A stretch of DNA of 64,000 nt, taken from positions 119,196,838 to 119,260,837 of the forward strand of contig CM056744.1 of assembly GCA_029851415.1 (NCBI GenBank), written 5' to 3'. This document shows positions 47,580 through 58,230 of the stretch, one piece after another (position 1 is the stretch's first letter; every line of letters starts with the position of its first letter). The notes beneath the pieces are model-generated. The model did no database searches. It was not told the DNA's origin and was given only the letters and a program-made list of their open reading frames with translations. Source of the DNA: Eretmocerus hayati. Taxonomy: Eukaryota > Arthropoda > Insecta > Hymenoptera > Aphelinidae. Made by a program: the position numbers and the translations under genes.

Positions 47580-49305
47580 TTCTTGATCATTTCAGTGTTG
47601 ATGATGAATGAATGTTTAAGCTCTGCCCAAACCTATGATCTAATCGTTTGTGGAAATCAGAAATCGAGATCTCACTGGGTATACTTTAATTGCGGTAAAA
47701 GAATTGTGCTTGAGGAAGTATATAGTTTCACGCTGAACTATATTTTCTTTCTTAGCCCCAAGAAGATTTTTTAGCGTATAGTCAGAATAAATACTCGAAT
47801 TTTACCCTAAATAGTTGTTCTGTCTCCTTGAATATACATATTTCACCATTTTACCAATCAATCGTAACAATATGGTCTTCGTGGAATGATGACATGACGG
47901 AGTAAAAATACATTGATTGCACCGAAAAAAGTGAAAAGCGTATCTTTTTGAAGATTCGTACAAAGAGTTAACAAGTGAATGAACGAATAAATATATGTCC
48001 AGTCAAAAATAGAAAATCAACTTACAAATTCCATTTCACGCGGACCAAGGTATCATCATACACTCTTTCTACTTGCTATTGTTGTCTAATCAAGAATATC
48101 ATACCCGCGCAACCCATCACTCAAAAACTGCGTCGAAAGTTTGAGAGGGGAAAAATGTGCTCAAGTTGATGTGATGACATAATACTATGATTACGATATG
48201 CCCGGGAATATTTCCGTGGAGCTTGAATCTCACAGGCAACTGTAAAAATATGTTGAGAATGCAAGACTATTATGAAACATGTAGTCACTGTTATCACTTC
48301 TCGATTCGAGGTATATTTGAAGCAGGATTAATTTTTGATACTACAATCTTATTACTTCGAAAAATAATTCTGCAAAAGTGTTCAAAGTGACTTTTCGCAC
48401 CGTGTTTGTATCCATATTCGTTCCAGTATTATGAGAGTAGTCAATTCTATACTTTGAAACCATCAAAGTAGAAAGTTTTACAAAAATTTGAGGAAAGCGT
48501 AAAGAAGGCTTCAAAAATGAATCAATTTTCCCAAAGTTTTGATACCTATTACTTTTGAGTACTTGTTATATTGAGCAATCGTGCAGAAAAAATTGGTTTC
48601 AAAAATTCCTTATTTGATTAGCAGTACGATCACTGTTAGAGAGATTGTTTATGCTCAAAGGAAAAACTCAATGAGAAGAGCTGACTCTATGAAAGATCTT
48701 GACAGCAACTGCAAATATCCGAAAAAACGGAAGTTGGAGTAGCGAATCGGAGAAAATGTTCAGGATAATGATTTTTGTGTACACAAAAAGTATGGATAAT
48801 ATAAAATCACTTTATTGACATGATTCAAGTTGACTTTTGTCGTTCTACTCGTCATTCACAATGAATATAATGACCTCAATGCAGTTTTCATAACGCAGTG
48901 CAAATTTGATGGCGCCATTTCAGTAAATTTTCGCATATCATTAGAATTGGGCTATACTTTACAAAGTGCTTCGATTCAACTGTGGTATTGTGATTAAATT
49001 TTCAAGTAAGGCACGATATTTACGTTTGACGTAGGCCTAAATTGAATCATATTGTGTTCATATAATGATATTTGCAAGCCATTCAAAGATGTTGATTATA
49101 CATGAAACTATACAATTGCGATTTCTACCCGAGAAACGAACTCACTATGGATTCTGTAATTTCATATGCTAACAAATGAATCGAGTATCGAAGTGCTCTT
49201 ACTATTATCGCAGATTCAGCAATCTTCCTATATTGAATTGTGTACTGTTGACGTCCAGAACTAGCAAGCATTCATTTAAATTGTCTGGCAAAAATTCTTC
49301 CGTAA
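47580..49305 (+). CDS. Candidate CHH/ITP-like cysteine peptide (exons 47580-47694, 48236-48310, perhaps 49259-49305)
   Basis: Exon a begins after a CAG acceptor with a hydrophobic run (FLIISVL) and SSAQ, like the end of a signal peptide. It then has TYDLIVC and ends ...YFNC G|GTAAAA in phase 1. Exon b starts after CACAG in matching phase, reads GNCKNMLRMQDYYETCSHC, and ends G|GTATAT. The first five cysteines are spaced C-x13-C-x2-C-x12-C-x2-C. Crustacean hyperglycaemic hormone/ion transport peptides have C-x15-C-x2-C-x12-C-x3-C-x8-C and start with a similar [FY]-D-[IL]-x-C. A third exon at 49259-49305 keeps phase and adds a sixth cysteine (HLNCLAKILP, stop), but its spacing is 14, not 8. No start codon exon was found. 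This is inference from spacing and splice phase only. Confidence 0.3.
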
Positions 49306-49381
49306 AGACTTGTGTAAAGCACTCGCATAATCTATGGTGAAAATATATTCGGATTGGATTTTGGTCACCTTGAAAGTGAAT

Positions 49382-49755
49382 AAATGATGTTATATTCGTA
49401 AATCGGCATTGGAGGACTAATTTTATTTCTCTATCAATCTCAAGTTTGAGATCGATTAATTGAGAAATTAACGATCGGGTTTGGTCGTGGAGGTGTTAAT
49501 TAACGAAAAAATTGCATATGACAGACATCGAGAGAAAAAAGGCGCCTGGACCCAGATTTGAACTGGGGGCCTTCTTCACACCGGGAAAGACACTCTACCA
49601 GTTGAGCTATCCAGGGCTCAGGGAACTTTCGTCTCGATGTCATGCATGTACGTCAAACCCGATCGTTAATTTCTCAATTAATCGATCTCAAACTTGAGAT
49701 TGATAGAGAAATAAAATTAGTCCTCCAATGCCGATTTACGAATATAACATCATTT
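49382..49755. mobile_element. Palindromic MITE, family P copy 2, carrying a tRNA-like core
   Basis: Arms of 102 bp (49382-49483 and 49654-49755) appear identical or nearly so in reverse complement. They open AAATGATGTTATATTCGTAA and run to GATCGGGTTTG. Pairing resumes inside with CATATGACAGACATCGAG against a reverse copy near 49628-49648, so the whole 374 bp is close to one palindrome around a tRNA-like sequence. The arm identity shows this copy is young compared with the one at 19108-19402. Confidence 0.8.
49543..49615 (-). tRNA. tRNA-like sequence or tRNA pseudogene
   Basis: The reverse strand folds into a nearly complete cloverleaf. The acceptor CCTGGA pairs with TCCAGG, with a mismatch at the outermost pair. 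The D arm is GCTC-AACTGGTA-GAGT with an internal A-box-like TAGCTCAACTGG. The anticodon stem is TCTTT/GAAGA, the variable loop AGGCC, and the T arm CCCAG-TTCAAAT-CTGGG holds a B-box-like core. The anticodon loop reads CCCGGTGT, eight bases instead of seven, and lacks the usual U33. The anticodon is therefore unclear (GGT or CGG depending on the extra base), and it may be non-functional in translation. It lies at the centre of the palindromic element. Confidence 0.5.
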
Positions 49756-52700
49756 GAAACATAAGAGGGCGAGTCAAGTTCGGAAAGTGTAACTTGAAAG
49801 TGAATAAGCAGTCACTTTGTCATAGATTTCAAATGCCTGTAGAGGAAAGATTATTACCGAATCTATTGTAAAAAAAAGCTCCTGATTATAGACAACTAGA
49901 TTCGCAACACTTTTAAAGTTCGTTTGTAAGCTGAGACAGGTTTACAATCACAATAATCCCAGGTAGAAATGATGTCTATATATAGAATTGAATATCACAT
50001 TTTCAAAAAACAGGACATTACTGCGTTTTCGATTTCAAATCTATTTTCACTTGACGATGAAGAGTCATTTCTGGATTAAATCGAATCATCATTAGGTAAT
50101 AGAAGCTAACAAGTTCATTGCCAATTGATGTATTGCTTTCATTGACATAAGATTGGCCGCGGGTCTACCATACTTAAATGTTATTCCACCCAATATCAAC
50201 AGTACGGTGACATACAAATAATTAACAAAGAAATTAAATTTCTACAAGCAAGCACCTTGCTCCATCCTTAGTCCACAAAATTTACTCTAAAAAGGCTTAC
50301 ATATGCGCTTGATCAGTTTTATCGAATTAAGTACAAAATATTTTCGTCCTCGAAGATCTACTTGTAAATCTTATTACCTAGGCGGAGAAGCATGGCAGAA
50401 AATGTTACGTTCCGTAACGGTCGTAAGATAGTTTCGTTAACCCTAATTATGCGATTTGAAATGTGTTTCATCCAATGGATGTCAGGCTCTCACCTCTTTC
50501 CAAGCTAGATACATTACATGCGTGGCTCAGATACATCTTAAATCAAGTATTATCATTTGTCGTCGTCTCGTTGATGCTTCTATGTTGGTTATAAAAAAAA
50601 TCAAAGCTCCACAGAATCATACTGCTACTATTTACAAGATTGAGGTTCTGTGTATCAATGAAATGAAGAGTCGTGCTACAAAGAATGAGCTAAAATTCTC
50701 CATGATTGAAGTACGGTTGATTATTAAAAAGTTAGTTTAATCACCAAACGCACGATTTCTGATCAGTAATGTAAGAAACGTGGCTGTGTGAAAATTGGCT
50801 GATATAATAAGTTTTACCACGAACTGCAAGCTTACCTCTCGAAAAGCCATATTGCAGTTTTTGGGCTTGCAATCTCTCATCGAATCAATTTCCTTGATTT
50901 ATAGCTTCATGGATGCTTGTTGTGTAGTAGTCAAAGCATTCTTTCTCTTGTGAAAGTTTCGGTAAATCTGATAATGAAGAATGTTCAATGAAATTCAATC
51001 TGTGATGGAGATCTGTGCAAATCCTATCAGTGCCTTATCATCAGGCACTTCATTGGCAGCGTGTCCAGAATTCTGAGAAAATTTATTTTATTTGTTAGAA
51101 CTCACTCGTTAATCAATTTACTCGATTCAGAAATAAAAAAATGGCTTTTCGAGAAATCAATGTTTTCGTGTTTTTCGACTTTTCACTCGACAATAGTGTA
51201 CGTAACCTCAAAATCAAGTTCTAGTAATACCACGAGTAATACATTTCGATAGATTTTTTAAAGACCTTTCGAATGCCGTGAACCACGTGTCTCTATCTGC
51301 AAGCAAACTCGACTTATTTGCATTTTAGTGAAAAAAAGTTGCTGGAATTCTGAAAAAAAGGATTTTACATCATTTTCAAAAATTCTCGCCATGGGCCCAA
51401 AACATTTTTCCTGGACCTCATAGTAAGGTTGAAGTGCATGTTTTGGACCATAGAATCAATTGAAAATACTTAGAAAAAGACCCGAGACATGACCCTTTTT
51501 CGTCGGTCTGTTTCGCGTGGAATTACTCATATTCTAATTCCAATTTGCCTTCCATGAGTTGGAAGATCATCTATGGAGTCGAGTGAGGAAATGATTTTTT
51601 TTGAGAGCACACCGGTTGTAAACTCTGGTCTAAATGTAAAATCGAAAATAAAGCATCTGAATGTAAATTGAGGCGGTGATGGAAAAGTATTACGTGCGCG
51701 CCATTGTGTCAGATCTTATGTGTTAGATAGAGTTATTCAATTTCGGTCCTGATTTTTCAAACCTATGATTTTTTTAATTTGTATGAAAAATAATAGAAGA
51801 CAAATTTTCAGTAATACATATTAGAAACACAAACGGGATATGAATCGTGATGCAGCAGATATAATCATCAACTTGTCACTTCAAAATCTTACTTTTAGAT
51901 CGAAGTCAAAAATGTTTCTACTATTCTCCAGTGATAAACTCATATCACCATCTGTCGTAAAAGCTCGAATTAAGTGAGCAACTTGAGATAGCAGGTTTAC
52001 CCGTCCGCAGTTGATGAGAGCTTTGGTGCTCATCCACAATTTCGTTGTATGACTAGGAACTTTGCTTTACACGTCACGAGGCTGTAGAGGAACTTACGCA
52101 GTCGAGGAAAAAAATCCCGAGATGTTCGATATTTCGAAGTGTTGCCTTGCGTGACTGAGGTTCTGGATTTTGGATTTTTGGTGAGTTTCAGATTTTTTTA
52201 GGCTGAGCAAGTCATCTTATTCTTTAATAGGCACAGCAATATTTTTTCCTTGTTGTTAACACTGTATACAGACTAACGATCTTTACTATTTATTATACTG
52301 AATAGCTTTGTTTTGTGGATGGTCGGGACAAAAAATGAGATAGAAATCAAATTCTCATTATGATTCTGGTTTCGGTCGAAACTTTTATATTTGCTCCCGT
52401 TTGAATCTGATGCCAAGCGTGGGCTATTCATTTTACGTCACAAGTATTGGAACGATGTGACATTATTTTGTGACAAAGTGTAAAATTGATTGAAAATCAT
52501 GCATAGGCAAAAAAACTATAAGGTGCGTCAAGATTGGTCAAGCAATCTATCTTGGCAGAAACTTGGCGTTATTTCTACTGTATGAGAAGAAAAAGTCACA
52601 AGTACCGGAAACCAGTTTTTTTATTCGAAATGCGCAGTGATCATTGTGGATTGGTCCAAAATGCTTACTTTTCCATATATCTCATTATAAAAATTTGAGA

Positions 52701-52793
52701 AAGAACTGCGCAACTAGTGCTACGATTGTGTATATATACAGCAAGATCTTGAGTGGGGAGAAATTACGTACAGAGTGCACATTACTCAGCTAA
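49756..52793. other. AT-rich stretch without a recognised gene
   Basis: About 3 kb. The longest frame, 50456-50740 (94 aa, MKCVSSNGCQALTSFQARYI...), has Lys-rich sequence with many isoleucines but no family I recognise, and no supporting splice or promoter signal. Near 51520-51540 a sequence like the family A transposon end (GTGGAATTACTCATAT) occurs alone. Confidence 0.4.
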
Positions 52794-52797
52794 TTAA

Positions 52798-53041
52798 CAC
52801 GTTCACTGCGATGGGCCCCACCGGTGGGGCCCACAATTTTTCAACTTTCAATCTTTGCCGACTTATATTTTCTCAAGAAATATTCTCAATAGCCATTTCC
52901 TTTTTGGCGTTTTAGTTTACCGAGGGTATGAATGACGAGTGGGAACAGAATTTCCCCCAGTGCACTTGCATTAGTCCGAGAATGAGGGTTGTGATGATGA
53001 CTAACCAAAAATTACGAAAAACTGCCTTCGCAGTGAACGTG
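52798..53041. mobile_element. piggyBac-type MITE
   Basis: 244 bp flanked by TTAA on both sides (52794-52797 and 53042-53045). The terminal inverted repeats are CACGTTCACTGCG and CGCAGTGAACGTG. TTAA targets with such ends are typical of the piggyBac superfamily. Just inside the left end lies a perfect 20 bp palindrome at 52813-52832 (GGGCCCCACC and its complement). No coding capacity. Confidence 0.75.
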
Positions 53042-53176
53042 TTAAGTAAACTTACTTTGTAATTAATTCGTCACCAGATCTTGATGACTTTACATCCAAA
53101 ACTGCCATTCACCACGTTCATGACATTGACGAATTGATTTTAGAAGGCCCATCAAATCCGCAACTCACAATGAAAG

Positions 53177-53628
53177 ATGACTTCGAGTCTCTTATTATGG
53201 GCTCCGATATTTATTGCTGTATTCACAACTACAGTGATAGCTCAAGCGGACGAATCAGAAGATAAAATGGTGAGAATGCATCAATGGTTTTCTAATTCAG
53301 ATTGGGTAAAAGCAAAAGATGTTAACCGATTCTAATTATGCGATTAGGACGAAAATCATTTGCAGATGTGGGAAAAAGCAAGAGATTACATTAAAGAAAA
53401 ACTGGCTTACACGAATGCACCCTGCATTGGACATGCTTTGATGAAGTGCAAAGATCATATAACGGAGGCAGTCGAAACTAAGGAATGGACGAAACTACTT
53501 GGTTGTGTGGTACGTAGCTCTACTTTCAACTATCTTATTCCACAAGGGTGTATCATTCATAAGTGCATAAGTTACTACGACTTGAATCCAAGATTTCATT
53601 AGACCAATTTAAATCTTTCATACAGTAA
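53177..53628 (+). CDS. Small secreted three-cysteine protein, gene A of a tandem pair
   Basis: Exon 1, 53177-53269, has 31 codons: a signal peptide (MTSSLLLWAPIFIAVFTTT) ending VIAQ, then an acidic stretch (ADESEDKM), then GTGAGA. Exon 2, 53348-53509 (or from 53366 if the second AG is used), reads MWEKARDYIKEKLAYTNAPC, then C-x7-C-x18-C, ending LLGCV|GTACGT in phase 0. Gene B at 56556 has the same exon 1 length, the same phase and the same C-x7-C-x18-C spacing, so the two are paralogues. The best acceptor for exon 3 (TTTCATACAG, 53625) is followed directly by TAA, so gene A would end there at 85 aa and lack the fourth cysteine. I do not recognise the family. A helical secreted protein is likely; the role is unknown. 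Confidence 0.65.
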
Positions 53629-53848
53629 TTACAAAAATGTCATGAAAAATCGAAACTATTTATAGAATTTGTGGAATACAAGTGCTTCTATTGGCTCGAT
53701 TTGCGCCACGCGTTCGATTTGGAGAGCAAAAAAAAGTTTATTCATAAATTTTTAGTGAATATTTATAGATTTTGATAAATTCATTCAGATCATGGAAGAA
53801 AGAGAAATAATTCACAACCATTCTAAAGTATTACGCCAGGAGACCTAA

Positions 53849-54362
53849 CGAGGGGACCAGGTGTCGATCGATCCGGATCACCAATCTTGTCCAAATTTTT
53901 TTCAACATTTTGTACAACCTAGAGTATGAAGAATTGGGAGTAACTCGGTCAAATGGGTCTCGTGACCAAAGATACAGGCACTGAGATTCATCATTGCTCG
54001 TATAGGCTCATGTTAAAAAGTTGTATACATAGATATACTAGCAATGTTAATGTACTTGGCTGTAGTTCTGAACAAATAGTACATTACGCGTCGAGCGCTG
54101 AAGGGATACATTTTTCCCTTCAGGAAACCGGGCTGGACGTGAGCGTAGGCAACGTCCAGCTTGATTTTCCCGAAGGAAAAATGTTTCCGCACGAGACGCG
54201 TATGTACTTTCATACGTCTGTACGCAGAAACACGATGTTTCTACGTATAGACGTATAGAGGCCCATTTGATGGAGTTACTCTGGATTCTTCATTTACTGA
54301 GTGATACGAAACTGTAAAAAAAGTTTGGACAGAATTGGTGTTCCGGACACCTGGTCCTCTTG
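53849..54362. mobile_element. Fold-back element containing hairpin repeat H copy 2
   Basis: Left arm 53851-53956 and right arm 54258-54360 are inverted repeats. GGGGACCAGGTGTC pairs with GACACCTGGTCC, TTGTCCAAATTTTTTT pairs with its reverse copy near 54322, and GGAGTAACTCGGTCAAATGGG pairs with its reverse copy near 54262-54285. The roughly 300 bp centre is mostly the hairpin repeat at 54072-54257. Confidence 0.65.
54072..54257. repeat. Hairpin repeat H, copy 2
   Basis: 186 bp, closely similar to 30983-31164, in the same orientation, sharing ACAAATAGTACATTACGCGT at the left and TTTCTACGTAT near the right. It has the same two-stem structure. Here it lies inside a larger inverted repeat, whereas copy 1 does not obviously do so. 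Confidence 0.65.
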
Positions 54363-56278
54363 TAAGTATGGGCCATTGATTTTCAACTCTATTCATCTTT
54401 CTAGAACATTTGATTAGTTAAAGTCTGTATAAATCAATGATGAAGGTACAAAATTGTCGAAGCCAAAATTATGAGTAGATATTCTGAAAAATGAGTTATC
54501 ATTTACCGCCCAAGTGAGAGGATATTGCCTACTTTTTCTAGATTTGCTATAACTCTAATTTTGATATTTTATACGCGCAAGTAGCATTTTCTCGGTCATT
54601 TGTACAGTAAATGGAAAATTTCGAACCCGATAAACGGACGATGATTGAGCTGATGCATCTGTATTAGGAATCATTTTGGACACCACTATTTTATGAATTA
54701 CAAAGCCACTCAATTTTATAGATTTCAATGAATTCATAATCGCTCCATTCACTCTTCCAGGGCAATTACATTCAAGCTCAGGTATTCTGCATGTTTGGAT
54801 GAAGGTTCAGCTCGTTCATTCTATAACGTATTATATGTAGAAGAAGAGAGGATTGGCCGAAGTATTGGGAAACTTGAAGAGAAAGGATTGCTGGTACGCG
54901 ACGATTTACGGAAAATGACTTCATCAATTTTTCCGACTCCAAAAGTTTGGAAATAATTTAAAGAGATGGTAGCCCGGACTCGAAGAAAGCAATCGATTTG
55001 ATTCGGTTCTACATGGACAGTGCTGATTTTTTTAATCATCGAAGTGCGAAAATATTGTGAAACTGGAAGCGAACAGATGTTGTATGTTTATAGCCCATCA
55101 AACGCGGTAGTGTAATTTTTTCGTGACTAGAAAAAATCTTGCGCTCGAGTTTTCAAAAACAGTATTCTATTGCATAGATACTAGAGAATTTCAATCCGAA
55201 TGGTAAATTTTATATGGCGTTGAGCAGAAACATCCGAAAGTCAGGCAAATTTTCTGGACTTTCCGAAAGAATAACAACTTCAGCAGACTCATCGATATTG
55301 TTAGTTGAACGTAGATTACAACTGATCATATTTTGGAAGATTAGTTGACAGCAAACTCTGAATCAGATGGTTGTTTCCCCAACACTATTTTTATAAATCC
55401 GATACTTACAATAATTTCAAACAAAAACACCAGAGAAAGCGCACAACTGCTCGGAACAGCCTCAGGAATAGCAATCAAAATGTTTAAATACCTATTCTAA
55501 ATTAGGCATGGTTATTGATTTCAAGTATTTCCCCACGTCTGCGCCGATCTTCACTGTGATTGCAAGATTTGAGTTTTTTCGTCAGTCATGAGATTCGTCA
55601 GACACATTACATTTTATACAAAGCTTTCATCAACTTTTCTTAAAAATAATCCATTACAGAATAATGTAATGTATAGATAATGGTCATTTATAACACTTGC
55701 GTCCTTCATGACTTTTTCAATGGATCAGTATTCAATCGTGATTCTGGAATGCCGAACGAAGCCAGTTGGAAAAAAGAATGATTTGAAATTCACGACCATC
55801 TCTAACTTCTGTCTTCCATCTTTATAGTTATCAAAAAGCGAATCCATCTGAATCCTCAATATCACCACCTTTGTAATTGTGCGCTGACATTTCAGTTTCA
55901 GTTGATAAAATGTATTACTCATACAATGTGGTTCAGACTTCTGTAGACAATAATTCAATCATTCAAACATAAGCAAACTCACCAGGAATGAATGATTAGA
56001 GATTTTCATGACATGCCTCTGCGTACAATTCAATTTCTATGGAAATTATATTTACAACCAAGATCATTTATGATTTGGACTGGAGTTGATTTGACAACGA
56101 TATAAGCGCAGGGATACGACCGAATTAGATCGAAACTATATTAAAATCGTGGTGCAGTTTTGGAAAATTTACATTCTTTTACATTTGTATTACCATCATG
56201 TGCTGCAATAAAATTCACGAAGAATCAATTTACGACCTGTATTGAGGATTCTGACTTGTCACGACGACGACCGCGAGT
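54363..56278. other. Spacer between secreted-protein genes A and B
   Basis: About 1.9 kb, AT-rich. I looked for a distant third exon for gene A (phase 0 acceptor followed within about eight codons by Lys-Cys) and found none convincing. An AATAAA lies near 56210. Confidence 0.4.
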
Positions 56279-56363
56279 TATTATATATAAATGAATTGAA
56301 GTGAGCCAGCTAGCAACTATAACGGCAGAAATAATTTCTTAGTGAAGTTGTTTATTGCATCGA
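56279..56363 (+). promoter_or_regulatory. TATA-box promoter and noncoding first exon of gene B
   Basis: A TATATATAA box near 56282-56290 lies about 30 bp before a likely start at about 56312. The short leader runs to TCGA|GTAAGT at 56363, and a matching acceptor (ATTACAG) ends at 56547, nine bases before the gene B ATG. A TATA promoter with a short leader is common for highly or tissue-specifically expressed secreted proteins. Confidence 0.5.
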
Positions 56364-56555
56364 GTAAGTAGAATTTTTTTTTCTCAAGGGAAGTAACCGA
56401 ATAGTATTGTCAGAATCAAACCATAATCCATCGTACACAGAGTAAAAGTACATATCAATAAAAGCATATCTTAGACAATGGCCATTTCTTTAATTTTGAA
56501 GCAGCGACGAGTGTATATAAGCAATTCTTTTTTTCGTGTTATTACAGATTGAAGA

Positions 56556-57793
56556 ATGTCGTCTTTCCAATTATTCATTGTTTGCTTCACGATTATTTGT
56601 GTGGTTACAATCAAAGCAGATGACATAGACACTCCAGAGACATCATCGGTAAGATTTCATAACAAAATTAACTCAAGCTTCAAATTTTTAGCTAAATTGT
56701 CGATAAATTGACAACCTGGAATTGGTATGAATCGAGCTAGTAGAGCTTTACTAATTTTCTTACAAAATAATATTGAAGAGTAGAGTGACTATGGAGCTTA
56801 TTCTTTTCATCTCAATCGTGATTCTCCTTACGATAATTTTCTACCCCCCCCCCACTACCGTTTATTTGTTAATCAATTCGCACACTGTGAGTATAATTTC
56901 TTGTATGACCATCAAAACGAAAATACAAGCCAATGTTGCAGTAATATTCATAGATGTTGATAAAATTTTCAAAAAATCAGGATTTATACATCGCTTGGAA
57001 ACGCTTTCGTGACGATTTTGGATACGCAAAGACTCCCTGTCTTGGGAAAGCTCTGCATAACTGCAAGCATCTTCTAAGTTCATCTGTTCAGAATGACAAG
57101 TGGATTGAGCTGCGTACATGTGTGGTGAGTTTTCTATTTTTTTTTTCGTCCAAATTTTTGGAGGATCGTTGTTTGAGATTTGTGCGCGACTAACAACTTG
57201 CAAGAAATTGCGGAGCGATTTAATCGATATCAATCGATAACTTGTTTCAAAATCTCTTACGAGTCTAAAATCAAACGGACTCTAAAGATCAATCTGGGAT
57301 CGTGAGTTTGAGTTGTGATGTATAAAAATCAGTCGTTACCAGGGAAAAGTAATAAGAATGTAAGAGTCCGATGTATCAAAGACTAATTGATCTATGAAGA
57401 GTTTCAAGTTTCAATATGAGAGTTATTTACGACTGTATTGTCATTTTCTAGAAAGGGTACGTAGAAAACTATTGTAGAGAGTAGTAAGGCATCGACTCCG
57501 AAATCGATCCTCATCTTACCATCATTACGAGGAGGAACAAGCCGCAAGGACTTGATCAAAAAGGAAAAGATTTCTTTTTCAAACCTCGACAAACGTGTGG
57601 AGTTATTACTGGACCAAAACCACCTGCTCGACCACTCGCTGCTGAAATGCAGCCGGGATTCCTTTTGAGATATAATTTTGCATTATACGTATATAATAGC
57701 GAAATATGGTTTTAATTTTTGCAGCTCAACTTAGTTTTGAAAAAGTGTAATGGGACTACAATACGATCTCGAAAAAACGGCACGAATGCATGA
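56556..57793 (+). CDS. Small secreted four-cysteine protein, gene B of a tandem pair
   Basis: Exons 56556-56648, 56981-57124 and 57725-57793, all phase 0, give 101 aa. Exon 1 (31 codons) encodes a signal peptide (MSSFQLFIVCFTIICVVTIK) and an acidic junction ending ETSS. Exon 2 reads DLYIAWKRFRDDFGYAKTPC and continues with the C-x7-C-x18-C pattern shared with gene A. Exon 3 gives LNLVLKKC, then a basic tail with two NGT sites, and TGA. The mature protein would be about 75 residues, probably helical with two disulphides. AATAAA signals lie near 57827. It resembles no family I know by name; odorant-binding proteins have different spacing. Confidence concerns the gene model, not the function. Confidence 0.75.
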
Positions 57794-58230
57794 TTCGAAT
57801 CTGGGCGGTATAGGAAAATAAAGTAATAAAATAAACTGACGTTGAGCACGTGAGAATGTTCTTATCAATTGTTATCAATCCACGAAATTATCGAACTTAC
57901 ATAATTGTTTTATTTTGTTACATACACTAGTTGTGACTCAATAAACCCAAAGTGAAAGCAGCACGTGAATATCAACATTTTCGCACCCAAAATAAAAAAT
58001 CCATGCTACCCTGACAAAATTCGAATATCTCGTATCAACCAATTGCGAGACCAATTGATTCTAGCAAGGACCATTGCATCCAATTTTTCGATGTATGACG
58101 TTGAGAAATAGAATACAAATCAATCCAGCACCCCGTCTAATGTTCGCGGATTTGTGACTCACGGTTTCAAACAGCTTCTAGATTCGTTTGAGATGCATCA
58201 GTTGCAAAATTTGATGATCAGTAGGCGAAA

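Noticed and set aside
50456..50740. 94-codon frame that first looked like a ribosomal-protein pseudogene
   Set aside because: I could not match it to any ribosomal protein or other family, and there is no poly(A) tract or target duplication.
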